Shown piece after piece: positions 42,758 through 51,397 of a DNA stretch of 64,000 nucleotides. The DNA is from Burkholderia cenocepacia (GTDB taxonomy: Bacteria > Pseudomonadota > Gammaproteobacteria > Burkholderiales > Burkholderiaceae), in assembly GCF_014211915.1 (NCBI RefSeq), contig NZ_CP060041.1, positions 806,001-870,000 on the forward strand, given 5' to 3'. The position numbers and the translations under genes are program-made. The notes beneath the pieces are model-generated. The model was given only the letters and a program-made list of their open reading frames with translations, was not told the origin of the DNA and made no database searches. How positions within the stretch are numbered: the first letter of the stretch is position 1; each line of letters starts with the position of its first letter.

Positions 42758-44128
42758 TCAGATTTCGCGGGACAGTGCGATCGCCCGATCGGCCATCTGC
42801 GGGGCGAGGCCCAGGTAGTTGACCGGATCCGTCATGCGTTCGATCGCGTCGCGATCGAAGTGCCGGGTCACGTCGGGCAGTGCGGCCAGCGCTTCGGCGA
42901 GCGTGCCGCCCTTCTCGTTGACCGTACGGCACGCGTCATACACGATGTCGTGCGCCTGCTGGCGCCCGGTAAACGGCGCCATCTGCATCATCGCGGCTTC
43001 GGCGACGATCAGCCCGTTGCTGATGCCGAGGTTCTGCTTCATCCGCTCCGCATCGACGATCAGCCCGCCGAGCGCGAATTTGGCCTGATGCAGCGCCCCC
43101 GATGTCAGGATGAAGCTTTCGGGAATCGCGATCCATTCCGCATGCCATGGACCTGTCGCGCGTTCGAAATCCTGAATCATCGCGTCGACCATCAGGCCCG
43201 CGTGCTGCCGCACCGCTTTCGCCGCCGCCAGCATCAGCTCACTGGAGATCGGATTGCGCTTCTGCGGCATCGTGCTGCTTGCGCCGCGCCCCTTGACGAA
43301 CGGTTCGTACACTTCCGCGAACTCGTTCGACGCCATGATCATGATGTCGATCGCGATCTTGCCGAGGGAGCCCGTGACGAGAGCAAGCAGGTTCACCGCT
43401 TCGGCGAAGCCGTCGCGCGCGACGTGCCAGGTCGTCGCGGGCACGCCGAGCTTCAGTTCTTCCGCAAGTGCCTTCTGGACGTCGAACCCCTTGTCGCCGA
43501 GCGACGCCAGTGTGCCTGCCGCGCCCGCGAACTCGACGACCGCGACGCGCGAGCGCAGCTCCGCGAGCCGCTGCTGATGCCGGTCGAACATCGCGAGCCA
43601 GATTGCGGCCTTGTATCCGAACGTGACCGGCAGTGCCTGTTGCAGATGCGTGCGACCCGCCATCGCGGTATCGCGATGCTTGCGCGCGAGATCGGCAAGG
43701 ATGCCGCGCAACTCGCGGATATCGCCGTCGATCGAATCGAGCGCATCGCTCACTTGCAACGACACGGCGGTATCCATGATGTCCTGCGTCGTTGCACCCC
43801 AATGCACGTAGCGGCCCGCGTCTCCACACATCGCGACGAGCTGGTGCACGAGCGGCAGGATGGGATAGCCGACGATGTCCGTCTCCTCGCGCATGTGATC
43901 GAAATCGATGCGCTCGATGCTCGCTTCCCGTGCAATCACGTCGGCCGCTTCGGCCGGAATCACACCGACACGCGCCTCGGCCTTCGCGAGCGCGACTTCG
44001 ACGTCGATGTAGCGCTGCACGAGCGCGTAATCGGAGAACAACGCGCGCATCTTCGCGGTGCCGAAGGCATCCCGAAACAGAATCGAATCGACGACGGTGC
44101 TGGAGACAGGGATGGTGCGACTGGGCAT
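42758..44128 (-). CDS. fumarate-lyase superfamily enzyme (adenylosuccinate lyase / carboxymuconate cycloisomerase-like)
   Basis: 456 residues from the ATG at 44128. The superfamily signature GASSTMPQKRNP holds the flexible-loop catalytic serine, and AGRTHLQQALPVTFGYKAAI contains the conserved His/Gln region. The N-terminal ALFSDYALVQRYIDVEVAL is closest to PurB/PcaB proteins. The reaction is a fumarate-releasing beta-elimination or a lactonising isomerisation; the partner DctA and a GntR/UTRA regulator favour a catabolic role over purine synthesis. Two TGTCCGGACA palindromes lie just upstream. Confidence 0.85.
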   Translation of the reverse strand: MPSRTIPVSSTVVDSILFRDAFGTAKMRALFSDYALVQRYIDVEVALAKAEARVGVIPAEAADVIAREASIERIDFDHMREETDIVGYPILPLVHQLVAMCGDAGRYVHWGATTQDIMDTAVSLQVSDALDSIDGDIRELRGILADLARKHRDTAMAGRTHLQQALPVTFGYKAAIWLAMFDRHQQRLAELRSRVAVVEFAGAAGTLASLGDKGFDVQKALAEELKLGVPATTWHVARDGFAEAVNLLALVTGSLGKIAIDIMIMASNEFAEVYEPFVKGRGASSTMPQKRNPISSELMLAAAKAVRQHAGLMVDAMIQDFERATGPWHAEWIAIPESFILTSGALHQAKFALGGLIVDAERMKQNLGISNGLIVAEAAMMQMAPFTGRQQAHDIVYDACRTVNEKGGTLAEALAALPDVTRHFDRDAIERMTDPVNYLGLAPQMADRAIALSREI

Positions 44129-44187
44129 GGCGACCTCTGGAAACGGAAACGGGGAAAGACCGCGGGCCTTCAACATCGAGCGACTCG

Positions 44188-44203
44188 ATATGTCCGGACA
44201 TAT
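44188..44203. promoter_or_regulatory. GntR operator 1
   Basis: ATATGTCCGGACATAT, a perfect 16-bp palindrome in the 154-bp gap between the lyase and gntR genes. A second copy follows 25 bp downstream (centre to centre). Confidence 0.75.
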
Positions 44204-44213
44204 TGAAGCGTAT

Positions 44214-44227
44214 TATGTCCGGACATA
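44214..44227. promoter_or_regulatory. GntR operator 2
   Basis: TATGTCCGGACATA, a perfect 14-bp palindrome sharing its core with operator 1. It lies 56 bp before the gntR start and so could repress both divergent promoters. Confidence 0.75.
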
Positions 44228-44282
44228 TCGATCCAGCGATGTTTACCCTTAAACTGTGGGCGATGACCGATACGCAGAGAAA

Positions 44283-45014
44283 ATGAACAGACCCCACTTC
44301 GCCGAGATCGCGCGCGACCTGACGGAAGGCATTGCGTCCGGCCGCTTTCCGGTCGGCTCGTACTTGCCGACCGAGCTTGAATTGCGCGATCTGTACAAGA
44401 CGAGCCGGCACACGGTCCGCGCCGCGCTGCACGAGCTGCAGCAACTCGGCTTCGTGTCGCGCCGCAAGAACGCCGGAACGCGTGTCGAATCCGCCCAACC
44501 GAAAAACGACTTCCGGCCGTCGCTCGCTTCGATCGAAGATCTCGTCCAGTTCGGTTCGGAGAACCTGCGCGTGGTGCAGTCGATCGAGGCGCTTGCGGTG
44601 GAGGGCACGCTCGCGCAGGTTCTGAAGTGCGAAGAAGGCGCACGCTGGCTGCGTATTTCGAGCCTGCGCGTGGAACGCGACGCGACGCGTCCGCCAATCG
44701 GCTGGACGGACGTCTATATCGATCCGGGCTATCTGGAGATCGCGGAGACGGCTCGCCACGAGCCGGATATGTTGATCAGTGCATTGATTGAAGCGCGTTA
44801 CGGACGATGCGTCGCAGAGATCCAGCAGAATGTGCAGGCGGTGAACGTCTCGCCGGAAATGGCTGCGCGCCTACAGATCCCGACGGGAACGGCCGCGCTC
44901 GAAATCGTGCGGCGTTATCTCGATTCGACCGGCGTGGCGTTCGAAATCTCGATCAGCATTCACCCGGCCGAACGATTTTCCGTTTCCATGAGGCTGAAAC
45001 GGTCCGAGAGTTGA
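44283..45014 (+). CDS. GntR/UTRA-family regulator (HutC type)
   Basis: 243 residues from the ATG at 44283 (a GTG at 44256 adds nine). The winged helix is at about 5-75 (EIARDLTEGIASGRFPVGSY, LRDLYKTSRHTVRAALHELQ). The UTRA ligand-binding domain follows (ARWLRISSLRVERDATRPPI, IPTGTAALEIVRRYLDSTGV). It is divergent from the lyase-dctA operon, and twin TGTCCGGACA palindromes sit between them, so autorepression and control of that operon are likely. Confidence 0.9.
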   Translation: MNRPHFAEIARDLTEGIASGRFPVGSYLPTELELRDLYKTSRHTVRAALHELQQLGFVSRRKNAGTRVESAQPKNDFRPSLASIEDLVQFGSENLRVVQSIEALAVEGTLAQVLKCEEGARWLRISSLRVERDATRPPIGWTDVYIDPGYLEIAETARHEPDMLISALIEARYGRCVAEIQQNVQAVNVSPEMAARLQIPTGTAALEIVRRYLDSTGVAFEISISIHPAERFSVSMRLKRSES

Positions 45015-45181
45015 ACGGGCGGACGGGTGAAAGTGCCATCCACAGTGACACGCCGAAGCAGGCAGCAGATCTACCCGGTATCTGTTTTGACGCCGGTGAG
45101 CGCGTGTGCGTTCGCGTTCGCGATCGATGCGTCGATCGCGGCGAAATGACTGCATGCAAGCGCGCCGCCTCGCGCGTCGTG

Positions 45182-45438
45182 TCATCCCCCGTCACCGGCG
45201 GAAAGAACGCGACCTCGCTGTCCTCCCGCACGACGAATTCCCCGGTCACCATTTCGAGGTTCACGGCTGCCCGCACCGGGCGGTCCATCCGCAACGCGTC
45301 CGCGCTGCGCGCGTCGCGCGCGGCCAGCGTGCCGCGCAACGCGTCGACGGTGAGTTCGCGGGCATCGATTTCGACGGTTTCCTCGTCGAGCGCCAGTTGT
45401 TCGCGAATGCTCGCGAAGTATTTGATCGTCAGTTTCAT
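45182..45438 (-). pseudogene. moaD: molybdopterin synthase sulphur carrier subunit, frameshifted at the last codons
   Basis: ATG at 45438 starts KLTIKYFASIREQLALDEET, a complete ubiquitin-like MoaD ending EVAFFPPVTG. In the C5 run 45186-45190 one base is missing: with six, the frame would read Thr-Gly-Gly-stop (TGA at 45182-45184), giving the normal 85-residue protein. As written the frame runs on about 76 residues to 44953, antisense to gntR, and lacks the C-terminal Gly-Gly needed for thiocarboxylate formation. An otherwise intact Moco cluster makes sequencing error plausible. Confidence 0.8.
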
Positions 45439-45496
45439 TGGAATGTCTCGAGCAAGAGCGGTAGCGGCGGAATCGGAACACACGAAGCGAACGCGC

Positions 45497-46069
45497 TCAG
45501 CCCCAGCGCCGCATCGCCTGGTCGTCGTGCGCCTTCGCCTCGACCCAGCCGGATTCGCCGTCGTGCCGGATCTCCTTCTTCCAGAACGGCGCGTGGGTCT
45601 TCAGGAAATCCATCAGGAATTCGCACGCATCGAACGCGGACGCGCGATGCGCGGCGGCCACCACGACCAGCACCACCGGCTGGCCGAGCGGAATGCGGCC
45701 GACGCGGTGCACGATCCTGACCGCTTCGAGCCGCCAGCGCGCGGTGGCCTCCTCGACGATGCTCCATAGCGCCTGTTCGGTCATCGTCGGGTAGTGCTCG
45801 ACTTCCAGCGCGACGACGTCGTCGACGTCGCCTTCCTTGCGCACGACCCCGAGAAAATTCACCACCGCACCGACATTCGGATTGCGAACGATCGGTGCAA
45901 GCTCCGCGCCCGCGTCGATCGGCGCATGCTGCACGCGCACTTCGAAGCCGGCGGCGATCGCGGGCGCCGATTCGGGGTGCGGGTCGGTCGCGTCGACGTG
46001 CGGCGGGGCGCTGCCGGCACGCGGCGGATCGTCCGGCAGCCCGGCGCGGGATTCGGTGAAGGTCGTCAT
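45497..46069 (-). CDS. moaE: molybdopterin synthase catalytic subunit MoaE
   Basis: 190 residues. The conserved part runs from about 45 (VRVQHAPIDAGAELAPIVRN) through GAVVNFLGVVR, HYPTMTEQALWSIVEEA, HRVGRIPLGQPVVLVVV to FWKKEIRHDGESGWVEAKAH, which includes the active-site lysines. The first 40 residues form a Pro/Asp-rich extension not usual in MoaE. It converts precursor Z to molybdopterin with MoaD as sulphur donor, and it lies 58 bp upstream of moaD. Confidence 0.93.
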   Translation of the reverse strand: MTTFTESRAGLPDDPPRAGSAPPHVDATDPHPESAPAIAAGFEVRVQHAPIDAGAELAPIVRNPNVGAVVNFLGVVRKEGDVDDVVALEVEHYPTMTEQALWSIVEEATARWRLEAVRIVHRVGRIPLGQPVVLVVVAAAHRASAFDACEFLMDFLKTHAPFWKKEIRHDGESGWVEAKAHDDQAMRRWG

Positions 46070-46116
46070 GACAGGTTCTCCAGTGGGCGGCGCATCCTGT
46101 ATCGCGGGCCGGCCCG

Positions 46117-47241
46117 TCAGCCGCCGACGAGCGACATGCGCACGGTCGGATAGGTCTTGCCCGGCGCGCGGGCCGGCCGTGCGGCCCGGCGCTCGGAATA
46201 GCGGTCGTCGCGCTGCGTCCAGCGTGCGCGCACGGCGGCGGCGAGGTCGGCGGTCGACGCGGCGTCGTCGAGCCACGGCCGCAGGTTGGTGCCTTGCGTC
46301 GCGAACAGGCACGTATAAAGCTGGCCGTCGGCCGACACGCGGGCGCGCGAGCAGGTGCCGCAGAACGGATGCGACACGCTCGCGATGAAGCCGACCTCGC
46401 CTGCACCGTCGATGTGTGCGCAACGGATCGCGGTGGCGTCGTGCCCCGGTTCGCCGACGAGCACGAGCGGATAGTGTTCGTCGATCAGCTCGCGCATCCG
46501 CGCGGCCGGGACGACCTTGTCGCCGGACCAGAAGCTGGCGCCGCCGACGTCCATGTATTCGATGAACCGCACGGCCACGCCCGTATGCCGGAAGTGCCGC
46601 ACGAGCGGCAGGATCTGGTCGTCGTTCACGCCGCGCTCGATCACCGCGTTGACCTTGACCGGCGCGAGCCCGGCCGCATGCGCGGCTTCGATGCCGGCCA
46701 GCACGCGCGCCACCGGCACGTCGGCGTCGCTCATCCGGCGGAATAACGCGTCGTCGAGCGCATCGAGGCTCACGGTCACGCGCGACAGCCCCGCATCGCG
46801 CAACGCGCGTGCCTTCGCGGCGAGCAGCGAGCCGTTGGTCGTCAGCGCGATTTCGACGGGCTTGCCGTCGACGGTCGTCAACGTGGCCAGCCGTTCGATC
46901 AGCGCTTCGAGATTGCGGCGCAGCAGCGGCTCGCCGCCCGTGATGCGGATTTTCTCGACGCCGAGCGACGTAAAGGCGCGGGCGATCTTTTCCAGTTGCG
47001 CGAACGACAATCGCTCGGACGACGGCATGAACGCGTAGTCGGCGCCGAAGCTCTCGCGCGGCATGCAGTAGCCGCAGCGGAAATTGCACTGGTCGATGAC
47101 GGACAGGCGCAGGTCGCGCAGCGGGCGGCCGAGCGTGTCGGACGGGCGGGGGACAGCGCCGGGCGATGCGTCGCCGGATGAGGCGGCGGCGGCCGGCGCG
47201 GCGGAAACGATGGCATTCACGATCGGGTCGTCGGCCTGCAT
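46117..47241 (-). CDS. moaA: GTP 3',8-cyclase MoaA
   Basis: 374 residues from the ATG at 47241. The radical-SAM cluster is at Cys52, Cys56 and Cys59 (DQCNFRCGYCMP), and the second 4Fe-4S cluster at Cys294, Cys297 and Cys311 (FCGTCSRA, LYTCLF). The protein ends in the conserved Gly-Gly tail. The first 40 residues form a variable Ala-rich extension. It converts GTP to the cyclic precursor of molybdopterin. MoaC, the usual partner, is not in this window. Confidence 0.95.
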   Translation of the reverse strand: MQADDPIVNAIVSAAPAAAASSGDASPGAVPRPSDTLGRPLRDLRLSVIDQCNFRCGYCMPRESFGADYAFMPSSERLSFAQLEKIARAFTSLGVEKIRITGGEPLLRRNLEALIERLATLTTVDGKPVEIALTTNGSLLAAKARALRDAGLSRVTVSLDALDDALFRRMSDADVPVARVLAGIEAAHAAGLAPVKVNAVIERGVNDDQILPLVRHFRHTGVAVRFIEYMDVGGASFWSGDKVVPAARMRELIDEHYPLVLVGEPGHDATAIRCAHIDGAGEVGFIASVSHPFCGTCSRARVSADGQLYTCLFATQGTNLRPWLDDAASTADLAAAVRARWTQRDDRYSERRAARPARAPGKTYPTVRMSLVGG

Positions 47242-47482
47242 GAAGTAAGCGAAGAGGCGTCGCCGCTCAGCCGTGCGGATGCCGACGTGTCGGCGCACAG
47301 GTCGTGACGAGCCTCATCGTGAGCATAGTCCGCGGCGTTTTGTCGGCAGAGACACAATCCCGCCCGAATTGCAGGAATACAGTTCGCCGCGCGGGACGCG
47401 CGACAGGCGCGGCGAATCGGGCGACGAACCGGGCGGCGAAAAGAGCGAAGGCGCCGCATCGGGCGGCTATCCAGCGTCGCGC

Positions 47483-48697
47483 TCATGCGAGCCAGCGCGC
47501 GAATTCGTAGTACGGAACAGCGTCGCCGCGCGCGATGGTGCGCCCGGCCGGCAGCCGCGCGAGCCCGCTGGCCAGCACGAGCGACTGCAGCGTGCCGGCG
47601 CCTTGCTGGCGCAGTGTGTCGAGCACCGGCGCGCCGTCAGCGCCTACCGTACAGCGCACGCGCACGAAGCGCTCGCGCTGGGCATCCGGCTCGAAGCCGG
47701 TGTCGATCGGCAGCGACGGCACGACCGGCAGGCACGCGTCGCGCCCCTGCAGCCGGCGGATCAGCGGCGCGACGAACAGCGCGAACGCCGTCATCGCGGC
47801 GCCCGGATTGCCGGGCAGCAATACCACGGGCCGCGCATCGAGCGCCGCGAGCGCGACCGGCTTGCCCGGCTTCATGCGCACGCCCGTGACGATGAACGAT
47901 GCGCCGAGTTCAGTCAGCGCCGGACGCAGCAGGTCCTTGTCGCCGACCGACGCCCCACCGACGCAGATCACGAGATCGCACTGCGCGTGCAGGTCGCGCA
48001 ACGCCCGATCGACGGCGGCCGCCGTATCGGCCGCGTGCAGGCTCAGCGCGACGTCGGCACCGGTTCCGCCGACCAGCGCGGCGAGCATCGGCGCGTTGCT
48101 GTTGTAGATCTGCTGCGGCGCGCGCGGCTGGCCGCATGCGACCAGCTCGTCGCCGGTCGTCAGGATGCCGACGCGCGGCGCCACGCGCACGTCGATCCGC
48201 GCGAACCCTTGCGCGGCGGCCACGCCGACGTGCATCGCGCCCAGGCGCACGCCGGCCGGCACGAGCAGGTCGCCGGCGCGTACTTCCTCGCCGCGGCGGC
48301 GGATGTGCGACCCGCTGCGCTGGGGTGCGTCGAACGTGACGCAGCCCGCCTGTTCGTGCGCATGCTCCTGCATCACCACCGTGTCGGCGCCGGGCGGAAT
48401 CAGGCTGCCGGTGAAGATGCGTGCTGCCGTGCGCGGGGCGAGCGGCGCGGGTGTGTCGCCGGCATAGCAGCGTTGCGCGACGCGCAGCGGCTCGCCGTGC
48501 GCGAGGTCGGCGTGGCGCACGGCGTAGCCGTCCATCGCGCTCTGGTTCGCCGGCGGCTGGTCGAGCACCGCGGTCAGCGGCGCGGCCAGTACGTGGCCGG
48601 TCGCGTGCGCGAGCGGCACGGATGCGGCGGCCTCGAGCGGTGCGAACGCGCCGGCGAATTGCTGCTGCGCGGTGTCGAAATCGAACAGGTGTTTCAT
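47483..48697 (-). CDS. moeA: molybdopterin molybdenumtransferase MoeA
   Basis: 404 residues. NQSAMDGYAVRHAD, RIFTGSLIPPGADTVVMQEH and GILTTGDELVACGQP define MoeA, with LLPGNPGAAMTAF near the end. It inserts molybdate into adenylylated molybdopterin. Its ATG overlaps the fdhD stop by ATGA, so the two are translated together. 241 bp without a clear gene separate its stop from the moaA start. Confidence 0.94.
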   Translation of the reverse strand: MKHLFDFDTAQQQFAGAFAPLEAAASVPLAHATGHVLAAPLTAVLDQPPANQSAMDGYAVRHADLAHGEPLRVAQRCYAGDTPAPLAPRTAARIFTGSLIPPGADTVVMQEHAHEQAGCVTFDAPQRSGSHIRRRGEEVRAGDLLVPAGVRLGAMHVGVAAAQGFARIDVRVAPRVGILTTGDELVACGQPRAPQQIYNSNAPMLAALVGGTGADVALSLHAADTAAAVDRALRDLHAQCDLVICVGGASVGDKDLLRPALTELGASFIVTGVRMKPGKPVALAALDARPVVLLPGNPGAAMTAFALFVAPLIRRLQGRDACLPVVPSLPIDTGFEPDAQRERFVRVRCTVGADGAPVLDTLRQQGAGTLQSLVLASGLARLPAGRTIARGDAVPYYEFARWLA

Positions 48698-49572
48698 GAC
48701 GAGTGGGCCGGCTGCGCCGGTGCAAGCGGTGGGTCGAGATGAACGGCGGCGGGCGACACGTATTCGACGAAGCCGTCGTTGCGGCAGAAGCCGAGCAGCC
48801 GCACGCCGGCTTCGCGGGCGACGTCGATCGCGAGCGACGTCGGCGCCGAGATCGTCGCGATCATCGGGATGCCGACCCGCGCTGCCTTGCGCACCAGTTC
48901 GTAGCTCGCGCGGCTCGACAGGAACACGAAGCCCGCGCGCAGGTCGGCGCGGTGGCGTGCGAGCTGCCCGATCAGCTTGTCGAGCGCGTTGTGGCGGCCG
49001 ACGTCCTCGAACACGTCGAGCACGGCGCCGTCGCGGTCGCACCACGCGGCCGCGTGGATGCCGCCCGTCTCGCGCATCAGCGTCTGCCGGGCCGGCAACG
49101 CATGCGCGGCGCGCGCGATCGCGTCGGCGCCGATGCCCGCGGCCGCGCCGGCGGCCGCGATACGCGGCGGGTGCAGGTCGAGCTGCGCGATGCTTTCGAT
49201 ACCGCACACGCCGCAGCCCGTGCGGCCGGCCAGCGCGCGGCGGTGCGCCTTCAGCGCCATGAACGCCTGCTGCGACACGGTGAGCCGCACTTCGGCGCTG
49301 CCCGGCCGGTATTCACTTTCGATGTCGAAGACGTCCGATGCGCGCTCGACGATGCCTTCGCTCAGCGCGAAGCCGAGGCCGAACGCGTCGAGGTCGATCG
49401 GCGTCGCCATCATGACCGTGTGCGAGATGCCGTTGAACACGAGTGCAACCGGGGTTTCGTCGACGACGCGATCGACGGTGTCGCCGGTGTCGCGCGCGTC
49501 GCCGGCACGGTGGCGCGTCACCTGACACGCGGTGCTGCCGGTCGGATCTTCACGGCGAGTGCAGGACTCCAT
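48694..49572 (-). CDS. fdhD: formate dehydrogenase accessory sulphurtransferase FdhD
   Basis: 292 residues with a TGGAG box before the ATG. The sulphur-carrying motif CGVCG is at Cys120 and Cys123, followed by RETGGIHAAAW and VFEDVGRHNALDKLIG, where the conserved histidine and cofactor-binding residues lie. FdhD passes sulphur to the molybdenum cofactor of formate dehydrogenases. Head of the fdhD-moeA-moaA-moaE-moaD run, suggesting that a formate dehydrogenase elsewhere uses this cluster. Confidence 0.94.
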   Translation of the reverse strand: MESCTRREDPTGSTACQVTRHRAGDARDTGDTVDRVVDETPVALVFNGISHTVMMATPIDLDAFGLGFALSEGIVERASDVFDIESEYRPGSAEVRLTVSQQAFMALKAHRRALAGRTGCGVCGIESIAQLDLHPPRIAAAGAAAGIGADAIARAAHALPARQTLMRETGGIHAAAWCDRDGAVLDVFEDVGRHNALDKLIGQLARHRADLRAGFVFLSSRASYELVRKAARVGIPMIATISAPTSLAIDVAREAGVRLLGFCRNDGFVEYVSPAAVHLDPPLAPAQPAHSS

Positions 49573-49994
49573 GCGGTTTTCTCCAGGCGGGGCGGCCGGC
49601 GGGCCGGCCGGGCTCGGCGCGCACGCCGAACGACGGGAATCGAGGCTGCCGGACGGGCGCCGAAGGGCGCACTACCGCCGCGGGCAGGCGTTGCATAAGA
49701 TGTTAAGTGGAGTGAACAGTGCGCCGCAGGCACAGCGCCGCCACGCGGAAAGCAGTACAGCTGAGCGTCCCGCCGGCGCCGAATATGTTTTCCGTGCACA
49801 CATCTTCGGCGGCGCAAGCAGCACAGTTTCAGCGCACGTTCGAGTGATTGCGAGTATCGTTGCAAACGCGATATCGTCATTCACGCTTCGATGCCGTGCG
49901 AGCGATCGCTTGTGTTCGCATGTGTCGTCGCCAAGCCGTCGCGCGATTTCCTGCTTCGAGCGTACGTCCTCACAACCACGAGCAAATTACGGTC
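49573..49994. other. divergent intergenic region upstream of fdhD and cioA
   Basis: 422 bp carrying the promoters for the Moco run (minus) and the oxidase (plus). I searched for an FNR/ANR box and found none with both half-sites. A weak GCCGAA/TTCGGC dyad flanks 49780-49815. No gene is supported. Confidence 0.45.
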
Positions 49995-51395
49995 ATGGAA
50001 ATCTTCGATGCGTTCCATCTCGCCCGATTGCAATTCGCATTCACGGTGTCGTTCCACATCGTGTTCCCCGCGATCAGCATCGGCATGGCGAGCTTCCTGG
50101 CAGTGCTGGAATGGCGCTATCTCGTCACCGGCGACGCCGCCTACAAATCCATGTTTCAGTTCTGGTCGAAGATCTTCGCGATCGGCTTCGGGATGGGCGT
50201 GGTCTCCGGCGTCGTGATGGCGTACGAGTTCGGCACCAACTGGGCCGGGTTCTCGCGCGTCGCGGGCAACATCACGGGGCCGCTGCTCACGTATGAAGTC
50301 CTGACGGCGTTCTTCCTCGAAGCCGGCTTTCTCGGCGTGATGCTGTTCGGCTGGCAGCGGGTGAGCCCGCGCGCACACTTCTTCGCGACGCTGATGGTCG
50401 CGGTCGGCACGCTGATCTCGACGTTCTGGATTCTCGCGTCGAACAGCTTCATGCAGACGCCGCAAGGCTACAAGATCGAGAACGGCCTCGTCGTGCCGGT
50501 CGACTGGTTCAAGATCGTCTTCAACCCGTCGTTTCCGTATCGTCTCGTGCACATGACGATCGCGGCGTTCATCGTCGCGGGCTTCATCGTCGCCGCGTGC
50601 GGCGCGTGGCACCTGCTGAAGGGGCGCCGCGACGAGCCGGTGAAGCGCAGCTTCTCGATGGCGCTGTGGATGCTGCTGGTGCTCGCGCCGATCCAGATCG
50701 TCGTCGGCGACGCGCACGGGCTGAACACGCGCGAATACCAGCCGGCGAAGATCGCGGCGATCGAGGGGCTGTGGGAAACCGAGAAGGGCGGCACCGCGCT
50801 GAACCTCGTCGGGCTGCCCGACATGCAGGCCGAAACCACGCGCTATGCAATCCAGGTGCCGCACCTCGGCAGCCTGATCCTCACGCACAGCTGGGACGGC
50901 GAGATCCGCGGGCTGAAGGAATTCCCGCCGCAGGACCGCCCGTATTCGCCGATCATCTTCTGGACGTTCCGGATCATGGCCGGCCTCGGGATGCTGATGC
51001 TGCTCACCGCGCTGCTCGGGCTGCTGCTGAGAAAGGGCGGGCGCCTGTATGAAACACGCTGGTTCCAGTGGTTCGTGGTGGCGATGGGGCCGTCGGGCAT
51101 CGTCGCGCTGCTGGCCGGCTGGATCACGACCGAGGTCGGGCGGCAGCCGTGGACCGTGTACGGCGTGCTGCGCACCATCGACTCGGTCTCCCCGCTCACC
51201 GCCCAGCAGGTCGGCGTGTCGCTGCTGGTCTTCGTGGTCGTGTATTTCCTGGTATTCGGCACGGGTATCTACTACATGATGAAACTGATGAAGCGCGGGC
51301 CGGCGGCCCAGGCCGGCTACATCGAACTGCACCGGCATCCGGGGCTGCGCAAGAGCGCGCTGTCCACGCCGCTGAACGTCACCGAGGCGGAGTAA
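49995..51395 (+). CDS. cioA: cytochrome bd-type (cyanide-insensitive) quinol oxidase subunit I
   Basis: 466 residues. Heme ligands are visible: His21 (FTVSFHIVF) and His186 (YRLVHMTIAAF), with acidic Glu101 and Glu109 in YEVLTAFFLEAGF. The quinone-binding Q-loop is short, which marks the CIO branch rather than the E. coli CydA type. The enzyme reduces oxygen with quinol in the inner membrane and tolerates cyanide and low oxygen. The subunit II gene follows by 2 bp. Confidence 0.93.
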   Translation: MEIFDAFHLARLQFAFTVSFHIVFPAISIGMASFLAVLEWRYLVTGDAAYKSMFQFWSKIFAIGFGMGVVSGVVMAYEFGTNWAGFSRVAGNITGPLLTYEVLTAFFLEAGFLGVMLFGWQRVSPRAHFFATLMVAVGTLISTFWILASNSFMQTPQGYKIENGLVVPVDWFKIVFNPSFPYRLVHMTIAAFIVAGFIVAACGAWHLLKGRRDEPVKRSFSMALWMLLVLAPIQIVVGDAHGLNTREYQPAKIAAIEGLWETEKGGTALNLVGLPDMQAETTRYAIQVPHLGSLILTHSWDGEIRGLKEFPPQDRPYSPIIFWTFRIMAGLGMLMLLTALLGLLLRKGGRLYETRWFQWFVVAMGPSGIVALLAGWITTEVGRQPWTVYGVLRTIDSVSPLTAQQVGVSLLVFVVVYFLVFGTGIYYMMKLMKRGPAAQAGYIELHRHPGLRKSALSTPLNVTEAE

Positions 51396-51397
51396 CC

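Noticed and set aside
44953..45483. A MoaD fusion protein of 176 codons
   Set aside because: The extra 76 residues are antisense to gntR and arise from a one-base loss in the C5 run; no known MoaD fusion looks like this.
49573..49994. FNR/ANR box upstream of the cytochrome bd oxidase
   Set aside because: I looked for TTGAT-N4-ATCAA in this gap and found no copy with both half-sites, unlike the clear one at 30464.
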